64,000 nt of DNA, taken from NCBI GenBank assembly GCA_964647785.1, contig CAZYJD010000003.1, forward strand, positions 1 through 64,000, given 5' to 3'. Every line of letters begins with the position of its first letter. Within the stretch, counting starts at the first letter, position 1. This DNA is from CAZYJD01 sp964647785 (lineage in GTDB: Bacteria; Bacteroidota; Bacteroidia; NS11-12g; UBA9320). Both the position numbers and the translations under genes were made by a program. Under the pieces are notes generated by a model. It saw only the letters and a list, made by a program, of their open reading frames with translations, searched no databases and was not told where the DNA came from. Shown piece by piece: positions 17,586-26,692 of this stretch.

Positions 17586-19139
17586 TTGAAGAAGCTCCAT
17601 TTATTATTAATCAAGTCATTTGCAGGACCCTTTGTGGCCACCTTCTTCATTTCACTTTTTCTATTCCTGATGCAATTTCTTTGGAAATACATCGGAGATC
17701 TGGTAGGCAAAGGATTGGAATGGTATATCATCCTTGAATTCATCTTTTATTCATCGATTCACCTCATTCCCCTTGCGTTGCCATTGGCCATTCTTCTTTC
17801 AAGCATCATGACCATGGGTAACCTTGGAGAACGCTATGAGCTTGCAGCCATTAAATCGGCAGGTGTTTCTTTGCTTAAGGCCATGCGGCCCATGATGCTA
17901 CTAATGATTTTCATGGCATTGGTTACTTTCTACACCACGAACATTCTCATTCCAAAGGCCAATTTGAGTTGGGGAGCCTTGTTGTATGATGTGAGCAATA
18001 AAAAGCCCGCATTGAATATACAGGATGGCATCTTTTACAAGGAGTTAGACGGTTATGCCATCAGGGTAGGCCACAAGCAAAGCGACAATCAAACAGTTGA
18101 GGATATCACCATCTATGAAGATGGTAGAAATCGCACCACCAAAACCATTGTGCTGGCAAAGAAGGGGAAAATGTACTTCACCGAAGATCAGCGTTACCTG
18201 TTGTTGGAATTGGAAAACGGGGTGAGGTATGAGGAGATGATCGACAACCCATCTTACAATCGGAATTTCCCACACAACACCATGCACTTCAAAAAACAAG
18301 AGATTGCCATCAATCTTGAAGAACTCCAATTTAAGCGCACCCGGAAAGAACTTTTCAAAGATGATTACCGCATGCTCAATGTGAAAGAGCTCAATGAAAA
18401 ATCTGATTCACTCAACCGACAAATAACAACCAAATATCGTTACCTCAATCAATACCTCAGTCCTTATTTTCATTTTCCAAAAGACAGCACCAAGCACTAC
18501 CAATTTAGTCCGTCTCAGATCAAAATGCCCTACATTGATCAGGTTGGCAACTTCATTAAACTGGAGAAAAGAAAATTGGCGACAGAAACCCTTGAACAAA
18601 ATGTAGATGCCGGCGATGTACAAAACGGCATTGTTATCGAAGAGCAACAAAGTGCATTGGAATGGCCTCAAGAAACTGCTGACCGCAATCAATTAAAAAA
18701 AGATGCCCTCAGTGCAGCGGCTAATTCGGCGCGTAATATTCAGCGTGTTCTCAACAGCACCAACCAGGAAATAAAGGTAATCAATGATCTAAAAATGAAG
18801 TATGAAGTTGAATGGCATAAAAAGTTCACCCTGGCCATTTCGTGCATCATTCTCTTTTTCATTGGTGCTCCTTTAGGGGCCATCATCCGAAAAGGAGGAT
18901 TTGGTCTTCCGTTGGTCATTTCCATATTGCTATTTATTGTTTATTACATCATCAATGTGGTTGGAGAAAAGTTGGCAAAAGAAGGTCACCTCCATATCAT
19001 TACAGGCATGTGGATGAGCAGCGTAATTCTGTTTCCGCTGGCTGTTTTTCTTACTTATAAAGCCAGCACAGATTCCAGGTTGTTGGACGGCGATTCTTGG
19101 AAGAGAATGTTCAATTTCTTAAAGCGGAAGGAGCGTTGA
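17586..19139 (+). CDS. LptF/LptG-family lipopolysaccharide export permease (YjgP/YjgQ)
   Basis: 517 residues with the family's six membrane segments in two groups of three: about 13-35, 52-74 and 96-118, then about 411-433, 441-463 and 474-496. The N-terminal MKKLHLLLIKSFAGPF and the GERYELAAIKSAGVSLLKAMRP coupling-helix region that meets the LptB ATPase are clear. The periplasmic part between is long and includes a probable coiled coil (~250-405), making it ~150 residues longer than E. coli LptF. It forms part of the LptBFG extractor that feeds LPS to the trans-envelope bridge. TTG is the start; the imperfect box TTACTTTG (17561-17568) lies 17 nt before it. F versus G cannot be decided here. 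Confidence 0.88.
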   Translation: MKKLHLLLIKSFAGPFVATFFISLFLFLMQFLWKYIGDLVGKGLEWYIILEFIFYSSIHLIPLALPLAILLSSIMTMGNLGERYELAAIKSAGVSLLKAMRPMMLLMIFMALVTFYTTNILIPKANLSWGALLYDVSNKKPALNIQDGIFYKELDGYAIRVGHKQSDNQTVEDITIYEDGRNRTTKTIVLAKKGKMYFTEDQRYLLLELENGVRYEEMIDNPSYNRNFPHNTMHFKKQEIAINLEELQFKRTRKELFKDDYRMLNVKELNEKSDSLNRQITTKYRYLNQYLSPYFHFPKDSTKHYQFSPSQIKMPYIDQVGNFIKLEKRKLATETLEQNVDAGDVQNGIVIEEQQSALEWPQETADRNQLKKDALSAAANSARNIQRVLNSTNQEIKVINDLKMKYEVEWHKKFTLAISCIILFFIGAPLGAIIRKGGFGLPLVISILLFIVYYIINVVGEKLAKEGHLHIITGMWMSSVILFPLAVFLTYKASTDSRLLDGDSWKRMFNFLKRKER

Positions 19140-20350
19140 AAATTCTCAATATTTCCAATCGGGTTCCCTATCCGCTGCACGATGGTGGAGCCATTGCTCA
19201 TTACCGGCAAATCAAACATATGTCGGCACAGGGAGTACAAATTTTCTTGCTGGCGCTGAACACAAAAAAGCACCATGTTTCTGAGAAGGAACTAGAACAA
19301 CATTTCGCCCCATTTTGTCGGTTCAAGTGCATTGATATCGATACCACTCCGGCGCTTTTCCCGGCACTCCGGTCATGGTCTTTGGGAAAAAGTTACAACA
19401 TTGAACGCTTCAGGCATCAACAAATGCATGAGGCCATCGACCAATTGCTGCAAACCGAACATTTTGATCTCATACAATTGGAAAGCCTGTTTGTTGCACC
19501 TTATATCGAACAGTTAAAAACCTACGGGATCCCCATAGTTCTGAGACAGCACAATGCAGAATACGAGATATGGGAGCGCAAAACAGAAGAAGTTCACAAC
19601 CCACTGAAAAAACTGCTGTTCAGAAAATTGGCAAAAGATATCAAGCGTGAAGAACGCAGAGCGCTTTTAAAAGTGGATGCAGTTGTAGCCATAACCGCAA
19701 AAGATCGCACGAGTTTTCAGGAAATGGGGTGCAAGGCTCCTATGCACGTATACCCTGCTGGCATAGAAGCGGATGGTTATGAAGAAATGCCAATCGCCAA
19801 ACGAAATGTACTCTATCATTTAGGCTCCATGGAATGGGAGCCCAATCGCTCGGGATTATGGTGGTTTGTGAAAAACGTATGGCCGCTACTGACGGCTGAA
19901 ATACCGGATATTCAAATGCGCATGGCAGGTAAAAGGATGAACGATTACTTCCCAGAGAAAACATACGATGGCATTGAAAATTTAGGCGAGGTTGAATTGG
20001 CCAGTGATGTGATTGAAAGCAGTGGCATTTGTATTGTGCCCATACAAAGCGGCAGCGGACTTCGGATTAAAATACTGGAAGCCATGGTTGCAGGAAGGGC
20101 TGTTGTGAGCACCCCAATTGGCGTACAGGGATTGGATCTTGATGCTGAAAAACATTTCTTACTGGCCAAAAGTGCAGACGATTTCAAGGATCAAATAAAA
20201 AGGTTGCAGGATCCAGTGTTCTTCAACAAGATCACCTCATCTGCCAAAGAAGCTTGCACAAAGAGGTATGACGCCTCGATCCAAATCAAACAACTCTTGG
20301 ATTTTTATCTTCAATTGCTCCAAGCTCATACAAGCCAGGAAAAACTCTAA
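19136..20350 (+). CDS. Glycosyltransferase, GT-B fold, family 4-like
   Basis: About 404 residues. The start chosen is the TTG at 19136, which overlaps the permease stop (TTGA), is preceded by a good purine-rich site (GGAAGGAG) and gives the usual opening KILNISNRVPYPLHDGGA; a TTG 13 codons upstream is possible but less natural. A GT4-type donor-binding motif appears in the C-terminal half (PIQSGSGLRIKILEAMVAGRAVVST), with the E-x7-E-like segment expected for nucleotide-sugar transferases. Translational coupling to an LPS-export permease suggests work on LPS or another surface glycan. Sugar donor and acceptor are unknown. Its stop overlaps the convergent DUF58 stop by four bases. Confidence 0.88.
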   Translation: MKILNISNRVPYPLHDGGAIAHYRQIKHMSAQGVQIFLLALNTKKHHVSEKELEQHFAPFCRFKCIDIDTTPALFPALRSWSLGKSYNIERFRHQQMHEAIDQLLQTEHFDLIQLESLFVAPYIEQLKTYGIPIVLRQHNAEYEIWERKTEEVHNPLKKLLFRKLAKDIKREERRALLKVDAVVAITAKDRTSFQEMGCKAPMHVYPAGIEADGYEEMPIAKRNVLYHLGSMEWEPNRSGLWWFVKNVWPLLTAEIPDIQMRMAGKRMNDYFPEKTYDGIENLGEVELASDVIESSGICIVPIQSGSGLRIKILEAMVAGRAVVSTPIGVQGLDLDAEKHFLLAKSADDFKDQIKRLQDPVFFNKITSSAKEACTKRYDASIQIKQLLDFYLQLLQAHTSQEKL

Positions 20351-21672
20351 ATAAGCCCACCAGCGCGAACGGCAAGGTAACGGTTAACCAAATGAAGGCT
20401 CAATTTTTCTGGAGGGGTAAGGATGCTTTGAACCCCATATTGCGCTAATTTCTCCGTGAGAACAACCTTTTTCAAAAGCTTATTTTCCGCAATCAATTGA
20501 TCATAGAGATCTTCACGCTTTTTAACCTTCGAACGGCTAAAATCCAGCAGCAAGCTATTCTCAAAAAAGACCACCAGCAAAATATGCTTATGTGCCAAGC
20601 GGCGTAAAACCGGTATATTTCTTTCAAGGGCAGGCCAAGTCTCAAAGTTGGAAAACAACAGAAGTACTGACCGATGGCGAATGTGCTGCTGAACATGTGC
20701 ATAAAGCACTTCATAATCAGACTCTTCGGTGCTTTCCTTTAGGTGATACAAAGAATTGGCAAGCAACTTCATCTGACCTGATTTCGATTTAGCGGGTACA
20801 AATGCATCCAATTTTGAAGAAAATGCGATCAAGCCCGCCTTATCACCGCTGCGGTTCACCACATTTGCCAATGCCAGTGAAGAGTTAACCGAATGATCCA
20901 ACAAGCTCATTCCATTAAAGGGCATGAACATGCTTCGTCCCGTATCTAAGAGCATGTAAACATTTTGGGCCCTTTCTATCCGATATTGATTGGTCATGAA
21001 CTGGGCCGCCCGGGCAGTGGCCTTCCAGTTAATTTTTCGAAAATCATCTCCTAGAACATAAGATCGAATCTCTTCAAACTCATACCCCTCACCCAGCTTC
21101 CTTTGTCTATGCACGCCCATCTTTGTTGCCAATTTTGAAGAGGTTCTTAGTTGAATCTCCTGCATGTGTATTAAACTGGGGAAAATATGAACTTCACTTG
21201 CCTCAGCAAGTTCTATTCTCCGACTAAAAAACCGAAGTGCATGCTGCAGATATACCTGTATGTGCCCAAATTTCCCTTCCCCTCTCTTAACAGGTTTGAG
21301 GAAATACGTGAATTGTTTCACCTCTCCCGCATCAAAGGGCATGGATTTTCCGGCCTGGAAAGGTTGAAAACCGAAAGGAACCTCATCAGCAAACCCGATG
21401 AATAACTTTTTTGAAGAATCATTCCTGATTTGAATACGTATAGGATTTTCATCCCCCAAAGAAAGTAGACGGGCATGTTTTCTGTTGCCTGAAACTTTGA
21501 TATCTGCTGTGAATAGCGAAGCGCTCTCCCAAATTGAATACAAAACAAATAATACTGCCAGAATCACTGTGGGCACGTACAGCACAGAAAAAAATGCGGA
21601 ACCGGCAAAAAGGGCAACAAGCAATGCAGTTGTTAAGAACCAATTTACTTCAGGATACCACCTAAGCTTCAT
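20347..21672 (-). CDS. DUF58 membrane protein with VWA-like domain
   Basis: 441 residues. Two hydrophobic segments (~11-30, 34-52) anchor the N-terminus. The DUF58 signature EFEEIRSYVLGDDFRKINWKATAR spans ~198-221 in two parts, followed by a MIDAS-like DTGRSM (243-248) and a VWA-like fold. DUF58 proteins are normally encoded beside MoxR ATPases, as here: the MoxR stop and this ATG overlap by one base. In Bacteroidota the pair often precedes BatA/BatB/BatD aerotolerance-type genes, which are absent here. A role as a MoxR-remodelled adaptor for metal-enzyme or envelope assembly is inference. Confidence 0.88.
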   Translation of the reverse strand: MKLRWYPEVNWFLTTALLVALFAGSAFFSVLYVPTVILAVLFVLYSIWESASLFTADIKVSGNRKHARLLSLGDENPIRIQIRNDSSKKLFIGFADEVPFGFQPFQAGKSMPFDAGEVKQFTYFLKPVKRGEGKFGHIQVYLQHALRFFSRRIELAEASEVHIFPSLIHMQEIQLRTSSKLATKMGVHRQRKLGEGYEFEEIRSYVLGDDFRKINWKATARAAQFMTNQYRIERAQNVYMLLDTGRSMFMPFNGMSLLDHSVNSSLALANVVNRSGDKAGLIAFSSKLDAFVPAKSKSGQMKLLANSLYHLKESTEESDYEVLYAHVQQHIRHRSVLLLFSNFETWPALERNIPVLRRLAHKHILLVVFFENSLLLDFSRSKVKKREDLYDQLIAENKLLKKVVLTEKLAQYGVQSILTPPEKLSLHLVNRYLAVRAGGLI

Positions 21673-22673
21673 TAACGCGGTATTTCCATTGCACGGGTAA
21701 TGTCTTCCATCACAGCGGCAACCGAGTATCCTTCCATTTCTGCCTCAGCACTTAGCACCAATCGGTGACCAAGAACAGGCACCAATAAATCAACCACATC
21801 CTCAGGAATTACGTAAGTTCTTCCGGACATTAAGGCATTCGCCTGTGCACCTTTCATTAACACCATGGCCGCCCGCGGAGACGCTCCAAGGTACACCTGT
21901 TTGTTCTCTCTTGTACTTCTAATAACATCACGTATGAACATCAACACTTCATCACTGATGAATACTTCGGGCACCAGTAATTTCAGTTCAGAGAGCTCTT
22001 TTTGCTGAATGATTGCCGGTATGCTGGTGTTCATCGCTTTTCTCAGGTTTTTAAATTTCAAGAGCATTTGCAATTCATCATCGGCACCCGGGTATCCCAT
22101 ATCTATGCGATAGGCGAATCGATCAAGTTGAGCTTCAGGTAAGGCATAGGTTCCTTCTTGTTCAACCGGATTCTGTGTGGCAATAACCATAAAGGGATCA
22201 GAGAAAAGATGCGTTTCACCATCTATACTCACTTGCTGCTCCTGCATTACCTCAAACAAAGCTGCCTGGGTTTTGGCCGGAGCCCGGTTGATTTCATCAA
22301 TCATCAGAACATTGGTGAATACCGGTCCTGGGCGAAACATAAACTCGCCTGTTTTTTGGTTGTAAATTTGGGTTCCCAGAATATCGCTGGGCATTAAATC
22401 GGGGGTGAATTGTATGCGGGTGAAAGCGCTCTCCAAGACCTGAGCAAATAAACGGGCTGCAAAGGTTTTACCTACTCCCGGAACCCCTTCCAATAAGACA
22501 TGCCCATCTGTTAACAATGCATTGAACATCAATGAAACTGTTTTTTCCTGTCCAATTAACCATTGGCCTATTTCCCCTTGAATGCGCTTTTGCAGCGCAG
22601 ACAATCCATCGGCGGATGACTGCTGTATGTCGGCGGAATGATCTGGCGGGCTCATATCTTGTGGTTCTTCCAT
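21672..22673 (-). CDS. MoxR-family AAA+ ATPase
   Basis: 333 residues from the ATG at 22673 (an in-frame TTG at 22679 adds two). Walker A GVPGVGKT is at ~63-70. Walker B is in VLMIDEINRAPAKTQAALFEVMQEQQVSIDG (two adjoining segments), and the sensor block ATQNPVEQEGTYALPEAQLDRF is textbook MoxR. These hexameric ATPases act as chaperones, often with VWA-domain partners; the downstream DUF58 gene is the likely partner. The 177-bp gap to divergent dnaN contains an imperfect -7 box for this gene (TATCCTTG, 22690-22697). Confidence 0.93.
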   Translation of the reverse strand: MEEPQDMSPPDHSADIQQSSADGLSALQKRIQGEIGQWLIGQEKTVSLMFNALLTDGHVLLEGVPGVGKTFAARLFAQVLESAFTRIQFTPDLMPSDILGTQIYNQKTGEFMFRPGPVFTNVLMIDEINRAPAKTQAALFEVMQEQQVSIDGETHLFSDPFMVIATQNPVEQEGTYALPEAQLDRFAYRIDMGYPGADDELQMLLKFKNLRKAMNTSIPAIIQQKELSELKLLVPEVFISDEVLMFIRDVIRSTRENKQVYLGASPRAAMVLMKGAQANALMSGRTYVIPEDVVDLLVPVLGHRLVLSAEAEMEGYSVAAVMEDITRAMEIPR

Positions 22674-22765
22674 TTTCAAAGAAATATTTCAAGGATAAGT
22701 TATTCTCGCTGAAATGTAAAAAACCCATGGTCAGGATTTTTTTTGAATGTTATCTTTTGACGTTG

Positions 22766-22793
22766 TTGTTTAAAGCAACAAATTTTATTTTCG
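22766..22793 (+). promoter_or_regulatory. Probable dnaN promoter TTG-N17-TATTTTCG
   Basis: A TTG at 22766-22768 and a -7 box at 22786-22793 that matches TAnnTTTG in all but one position are separated by 17 nt. The box ends 57 nt before the dnaN ATG, leaving room for a leader. Confidence 0.4.
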
Positions 22794-22850
22794 CTTGGTA
22801 AAAAGGGCAATGGAATATCTGCTGCTGCCCGCACTAATGCAAAAAGAAAT

Positions 22851-23975
22851 ATGAAGTTTATTGCCAATACTTCCGCTCTGCTGGAACAACTGCAGAAAAT
22901 CAGTGGTACGCTTGTAAGCAAACCCGTTTTACCCATATTAGATCATTTTCTGTTCGAGTTGGAAAACGGAAAACTGCGAATTACTAGTACCGATTTGGAA
23001 ACATCCATGATCACTTCTCTGAATGTAGAGGCGGAAGAAGACGTAAAGATTGCTGTGCCATCAAAGCTTACCATGGATATGTTGCGTTCCTTGCCTGATC
23101 AACCGGTTACCTTTACAATCGATACCGCCAACCAAAGTATTGAAATCAAAAGTGAACAAGGGCGTTACAAACTCATGGGGCAGCCTGCTCAGGATTTTCC
23201 AAAAATTCCAGAGGTGAGTTCAGAGAAAAGTATTCAAATACCAAGCGGCATACTACTCGATTGCATTTCAAAAACCATTTTTTCCACTGGAAATGACGAG
23301 CTCCGCCTCAACCTAACTGGGGTATATTTTGTGCTGGATGATAAGCAAATGACCTTTGTGGCCACCGATGCAAACCGCTTGGTAAGAACCATAAGAACGG
23401 ATGTTATGCCAGGTACCTCAGCCAGTTTTATCATGCCTAAAAAAGCGCTGAACCTACTGAAGTCAAACTTGAAAAACGACCAATCAGATGTGCGCCTTGA
23501 ATTCAATGAATCAAATGCCTATTTCTCTTTCAACGAAACCGTTTTGGTTTGTCGTTTGATCGATGACAAATACCCCGATTACAATGCAGTGATTCCTGCT
23601 TCTAATCCGAATATCATGACCATTAATCGCGATGATTTCATGAACTCTGTGAAGCGTATATCCATCTTCGCTAACAAAACTACTCACCAGATCCGACTTA
23701 AAATTGCTGGCAGTGAGTTGGTTATCTCCGCCGAAGACATCGACCTTTCTAATGAAGGAACTGAACGCCTCAATTGTGTCTATGAAGGGGAAGATATCGA
23801 AATAGGATTCAATGCACGTTTGTTGGTAGAGATGCTCTCAAATATTGATGCTGAAGAAGTGAAGTTGGAACTTTCTACCCCCAACCGCGCCGGAATTCTA
23901 CTGCCATCGGAAAATGAAGAAAATGAAGATTTACTCATGCTGCTGATGCCGATGATGCTCAGCAGTGCAGCATAA
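22851..23975 (+). CDS. dnaN: DNA polymerase III beta subunit (sliding clamp)
   Basis: 374 residues, the normal clamp length, beginning MKFIANTSALLEQLQKISG. The three repeated clamp domains of ~120 residues are visible, with FVATDANRLVRT in the middle domain and the C-terminal LLMLLMPMMLSS block that corresponds to the conserved end of the protein. It tethers Pol III to DNA. It stands alone rather than next to dnaA or recF, as is common in Bacteroidota. Downstream is a 141-bp gap before the convergent FAD oxidoreductase, with only weak hairpins. Confidence 0.97.
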   Translation: MKFIANTSALLEQLQKISGTLVSKPVLPILDHFLFELENGKLRITSTDLETSMITSLNVEAEEDVKIAVPSKLTMDMLRSLPDQPVTFTIDTANQSIEIKSEQGRYKLMGQPAQDFPKIPEVSSEKSIQIPSGILLDCISKTIFSTGNDELRLNLTGVYFVLDDKQMTFVATDANRLVRTIRTDVMPGTSASFIMPKKALNLLKSNLKNDQSDVRLEFNESNAYFSFNETVLVCRLIDDKYPDYNAVIPASNPNIMTINRDDFMNSVKRISIFANKTTHQIRLKIAGSELVISAEDIDLSNEGTERLNCVYEGEDIEIGFNARLLVEMLSNIDAEEVKLELSTPNRAGILLPSENEENEDLLMLLMPMMLSSAA

Positions 23976-24116
23976 GCAGAGAAACTTCTCCTTTACTCCT
24001 ACAACCCACTCATAGGCATTGGGTAATATAAAGCCATTTGCACTTCCGCAGTAGCAATTGTATCAGATGCTTATGATGCATCGATATAACTTGGCGTATA
24101 GCCTGAATGTGGTTTT

Positions 24117-25397
24117 TTATTGATTTTTTAGCTTGTTTTTGCGCGCTGCCAGGTGATCATCTGAAATAATCTTTTCAGCCACTTTGCGTCCCATTCGAAA
24201 TGCGGCATTTTGTGAACCATAAAGCAAATAATCACCACATAGATATACTCCATCTTGCAGGGTGTATCTTGATGCATTAACGTCACCTAATACCGAGCTT
24301 TGAACGGGTAGCGCATTGGCTATGCGGTAAACCTTTAGAAGCTGCCAATCGCTTGTTTCGAAATACATCTGCATTTCTTTCTTTATATCAGCAGCCAACT
24401 GTACATCAGATATTTCAGGCAGTTGATTGATGCATACCGCAAGCAAATGCATTCCATCAGGAGCCAAGCTTGCATCCACATTGCTCATCACCACCAAATG
24501 ATTGACCAATTTTTCGTGTGCCGTATTCAACATGATAAAGCCATGATCAACCGGTGCCTTCTCCATTTTAAAATAAACAGTCGTTCCTCCGGTATAGCTG
24601 TATTGCTCCGGCATTTTGCTGTCTTTCAGTAACGGCGCTGCTGCATCCGTTGCAACAATGACGTTATCTGCCTTCAGAATTTCACCATTCATTAACTCAA
24701 CCTCCCCTTTTTTAATGGCCTTCACCTCTGAACTTAATCGAAGTTCATCCGCACTAAAACGCTCGGCAAGTTGTTTAGGAATGGCTTCTATACCGCCCTT
24801 AGGTACTGCAATGTTACCTTCGTTCATCATCTTAAATACAAAGTCGAACATTCTGCGGGAAGTACGCAATTCATTTTCTAGAAAGATACCTGAGAAAAAC
24901 GGCTTGAAGAATGATTGTACGAATTGGGCTGAGAATCCTCTCTTATGTAAATGGGTTTTGGTGCGTGCCTCATACTGTTCAAAAATGTCGGTATAACTCA
25001 TTTTTACCAACCTTCTTCTCAGTCGCATTAACCTTGTTTTATCCAGCAAACCAGCCAGAGGAAAGAAGAGCATTTTCAGCAGCTTGGATGGATCTCTAAA
25101 GGGGTCATACATTGGTATTTTCTTGCCTTTGTGCAACAAAACGGCACCCGGTGTAAAATACTTCAGTTGGAGGGCATTGAAATGCAGTATTCGCTGTGCA
25201 TCTGGATAGGAAGTTAAGAAAACCTGAAAACCCCGATCCATTCTAAACCCATCTATTTCATCAGTTAATAACTTACCACCCGGCCGCTCATTTTTTTCAA
25301 GAATGACAACCTTGTACTGGTCTTTTTTTAAACGAGCGGCAGCGCTTAATCCAGACAGGCCTGCTCCAATTATAATGACATCAGCGTCTTTATTCAT
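24117..25397 (-). CDS. FAD-dependent amine oxidase/phytoene-desaturase-like oxidoreductase
   Basis: 426 residues. The N-terminal dinucleotide-binding motif DVIIIGAGLSGLSAAARL is followed by LEKNERPGGKLLTDEIDGFRMDRGFQVFLTSYP in adjoining segments, the hallmark of the flavin-containing amine oxidase/protoporphyrinogen oxidase/CrtI superfamily. The C-terminal FAD-contact strand reads GVYLCGDYLLYGSQNAAFRMG. It differs from the operon's CrtI in length and C-terminal motif, so it is not a second phytoene desaturase on this evidence. It follows a hydrolase gene by two bases, suggesting one transcript. Substrate unknown. Confidence 0.82.
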   Translation of the reverse strand: MNKDADVIIIGAGLSGLSAAARLKKDQYKVVILEKNERPGGKLLTDEIDGFRMDRGFQVFLTSYPDAQRILHFNALQLKYFTPGAVLLHKGKKIPMYDPFRDPSKLLKMLFFPLAGLLDKTRLMRLRRRLVKMSYTDIFEQYEARTKTHLHKRGFSAQFVQSFFKPFFSGIFLENELRTSRRMFDFVFKMMNEGNIAVPKGGIEAIPKQLAERFSADELRLSSEVKAIKKGEVELMNGEILKADNVIVATDAAAPLLKDSKMPEQYSYTGGTTVYFKMEKAPVDHGFIMLNTAHEKLVNHLVVMSNVDASLAPDGMHLLAVCINQLPEISDVQLAADIKKEMQMYFETSDWQLLKVYRIANALPVQSSVLGDVNASRYTLQDGVYLCGDYLLYGSQNAAFRMGRKVAEKIISDDHLAARKNKLKNQ

Positions 25398-25399
25398 TG

Positions 25400-26245
25400 T
25401 CAGTCATTCATTGAAATAAACTCGATTATCTCCTCCACGGCCTGAATTAGAGGAAGGGGCATCTGATCTGACTGCCATGGATGTTTTGCTCCGAACGTGT
25501 GTCCTCCCTCATCAATCTCCACCAGGATGGCATGTTCAACCAATTCGTACACCCGCATAGCTTCTGTAATTTTCACCACCTGATCATCTGTGGCATGCAC
25601 CAGCAATACCGGTTTATCCAAAAGTGGCAAATTTTTACCCAAATTCAACCGATCTTCATTTTGCATGTAATCTTCAACAAATTGATAATACATCGGATAC
25701 CGATCACCTGTTCTTGCATTGTCGACCCAGCTTACCCCTGTTTCTTTCCATTGCGCTCGGGGAATCCAGTGCGTGTATGGCTCAAAATCGGAAACACCGG
25801 CAAGACTGATCACGGTTTTCACGCGTTTATCCTCAAACGATTTAAGCAAAACAATGCCCCCTCCTCTGCTGTGCCCAATGAGGTGAATATTCTTAACATT
25901 CACCTGTTTTAACTCCATCTCCCCATGGGATTCTACCCAATCAATGACTTTCCCTAAATCATCTAACTCGGTGGTTAAATTATTAAGGCCAAATGATTCC
26001 GGATCTGTAATTTCAGAGGGCTTCTCAATTCGAACCCCGTTGTATGAAAAATTAAAGAACATCGAGGCCATTCCTGCCTCTGCCAATTGTTGTGCCATCA
26101 AATGATTGCAACCCCAGTCTTTAAACCCTTTAAAACCGTGGCAGTAAATAACCAACGGAAGTTCATGACCTTTATCGGGCAAATAGAGATTGGCATGTAT
26201 GAGCTTTTCGCGGCTTCCCGCTATTTCAATCAGATGTTTCTTCAT
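25400..26245 (-). CDS. Alpha/beta-hydrolase (dienelactone hydrolase/acyl-peptidase-like)
   Basis: About 281 residues from the ATG at 26245; a TTG at 26251 would add two. The core has YCHGFKGFKDWG (oxyanion side), nucleophile elbow GHSRGG with Ser near 126, an acid in HATDDQVVKI and a catalytic-type His in EGGHTFGAKHPW. It has no signal peptide, so it is cytoplasmic, unlike the T9SS esterase earlier in the window. It is packed between the SRPBCC gene and the FAD oxidoreductase on the minus strand with gaps of a few bases. Substrate cannot be read from the sequence. Confidence 0.85.
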   Translation of the reverse strand: MKKHLIEIAGSREKLIHANLYLPDKGHELPLVIYCHGFKGFKDWGCNHLMAQQLAEAGMASMFFNFSYNGVRIEKPSEITDPESFGLNNLTTELDDLGKVIDWVESHGEMELKQVNVKNIHLIGHSRGGGIVLLKSFEDKRVKTVISLAGVSDFEPYTHWIPRAQWKETGVSWVDNARTGDRYPMYYQFVEDYMQNEDRLNLGKNLPLLDKPVLLVHATDDQVVKITEAMRVYELVEHAILVEIDEGGHTFGAKHPWQSDQMPLPLIQAVEEIIEFISMND

Positions 26246-26254
26246 TCCCAATGA

Positions 26255-26692
26255 TCAGGTGCGAAAATAACTTTGGTATTTAGGTTTTCGCAAATAGAAA
26301 GCCGTATATAAAAAGGGGTACATCAAGAAATTCACCCAATTACGGCCGCTATCAAATTGAATGTCATCAACAATGATGCTTTGCGCTTCACCCGCCGATT
26401 TTACCATGTGTTTATGGCGCCATTTTTTGAGGGGAAAAGGAAGTTCTCTACCTTCATCTACAAAAAAGGACTCGCCAGTATGAAGCTGCCTTTCAACAAT
26501 CTCAGCTTCCATAACCGAAGTAAACGGCCATTTAAATCGAACCCTCACCAGGCAGCCCGGATCATCACCCTCATACAAGTCTGCTGCTGCGAGAAAGGAT
26601 GGCGGCATCAAATACTCAAATAACTGCCGATTGAAACCCTCAAACACCTCCGCAGCATTTCTTTCTACTTTGGTTTCAATAAGTATACGCAT
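26255..26692 (-). CDS. SRPBCC ligand-binding-fold protein
   Basis: 145 residues. The start is the ATG that overlaps the cyclophilin stop by one base (TGATG); a TTG one codon upstream is possible. It opens with a beta strand RILIETKVERNAAEVFEGFN and ends with a helix rich in aromatic residues (NFLMYPFLYTAFYLRKPKY), the helix-grip arrangement of SRPBCC proteins. The segment EGRELPFPLKKWRHKHMV resembles cell-division-inhibitor-like SRPBCC members annotated in Bacteroidota. The hydrophobic cavity suggests binding of a lipid or other small ligand; no reaction is assigned. Confidence 0.75.
   Translation of the reverse strand: MRILIETKVERNAAEVFEGFNRQLFEYLMPPSFLAAADLYEGDDPGCLVRVRFKWPFTSVMEAEIVERQLHTGESFFVDEGRELPFPLKKWRHKHMVKSAGEAQSIIVDDIQFDSGRNWVNFLMYPFLYTAFYLRKPKYQSYFRT

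Noticed and set aside
24117..25397. Second phytoene desaturase (crtI paralogue)
   Set aside because: Shares only the superfamily FAD motifs; the CrtI C-terminal PGxGVPPAIxSGE motif is missing.
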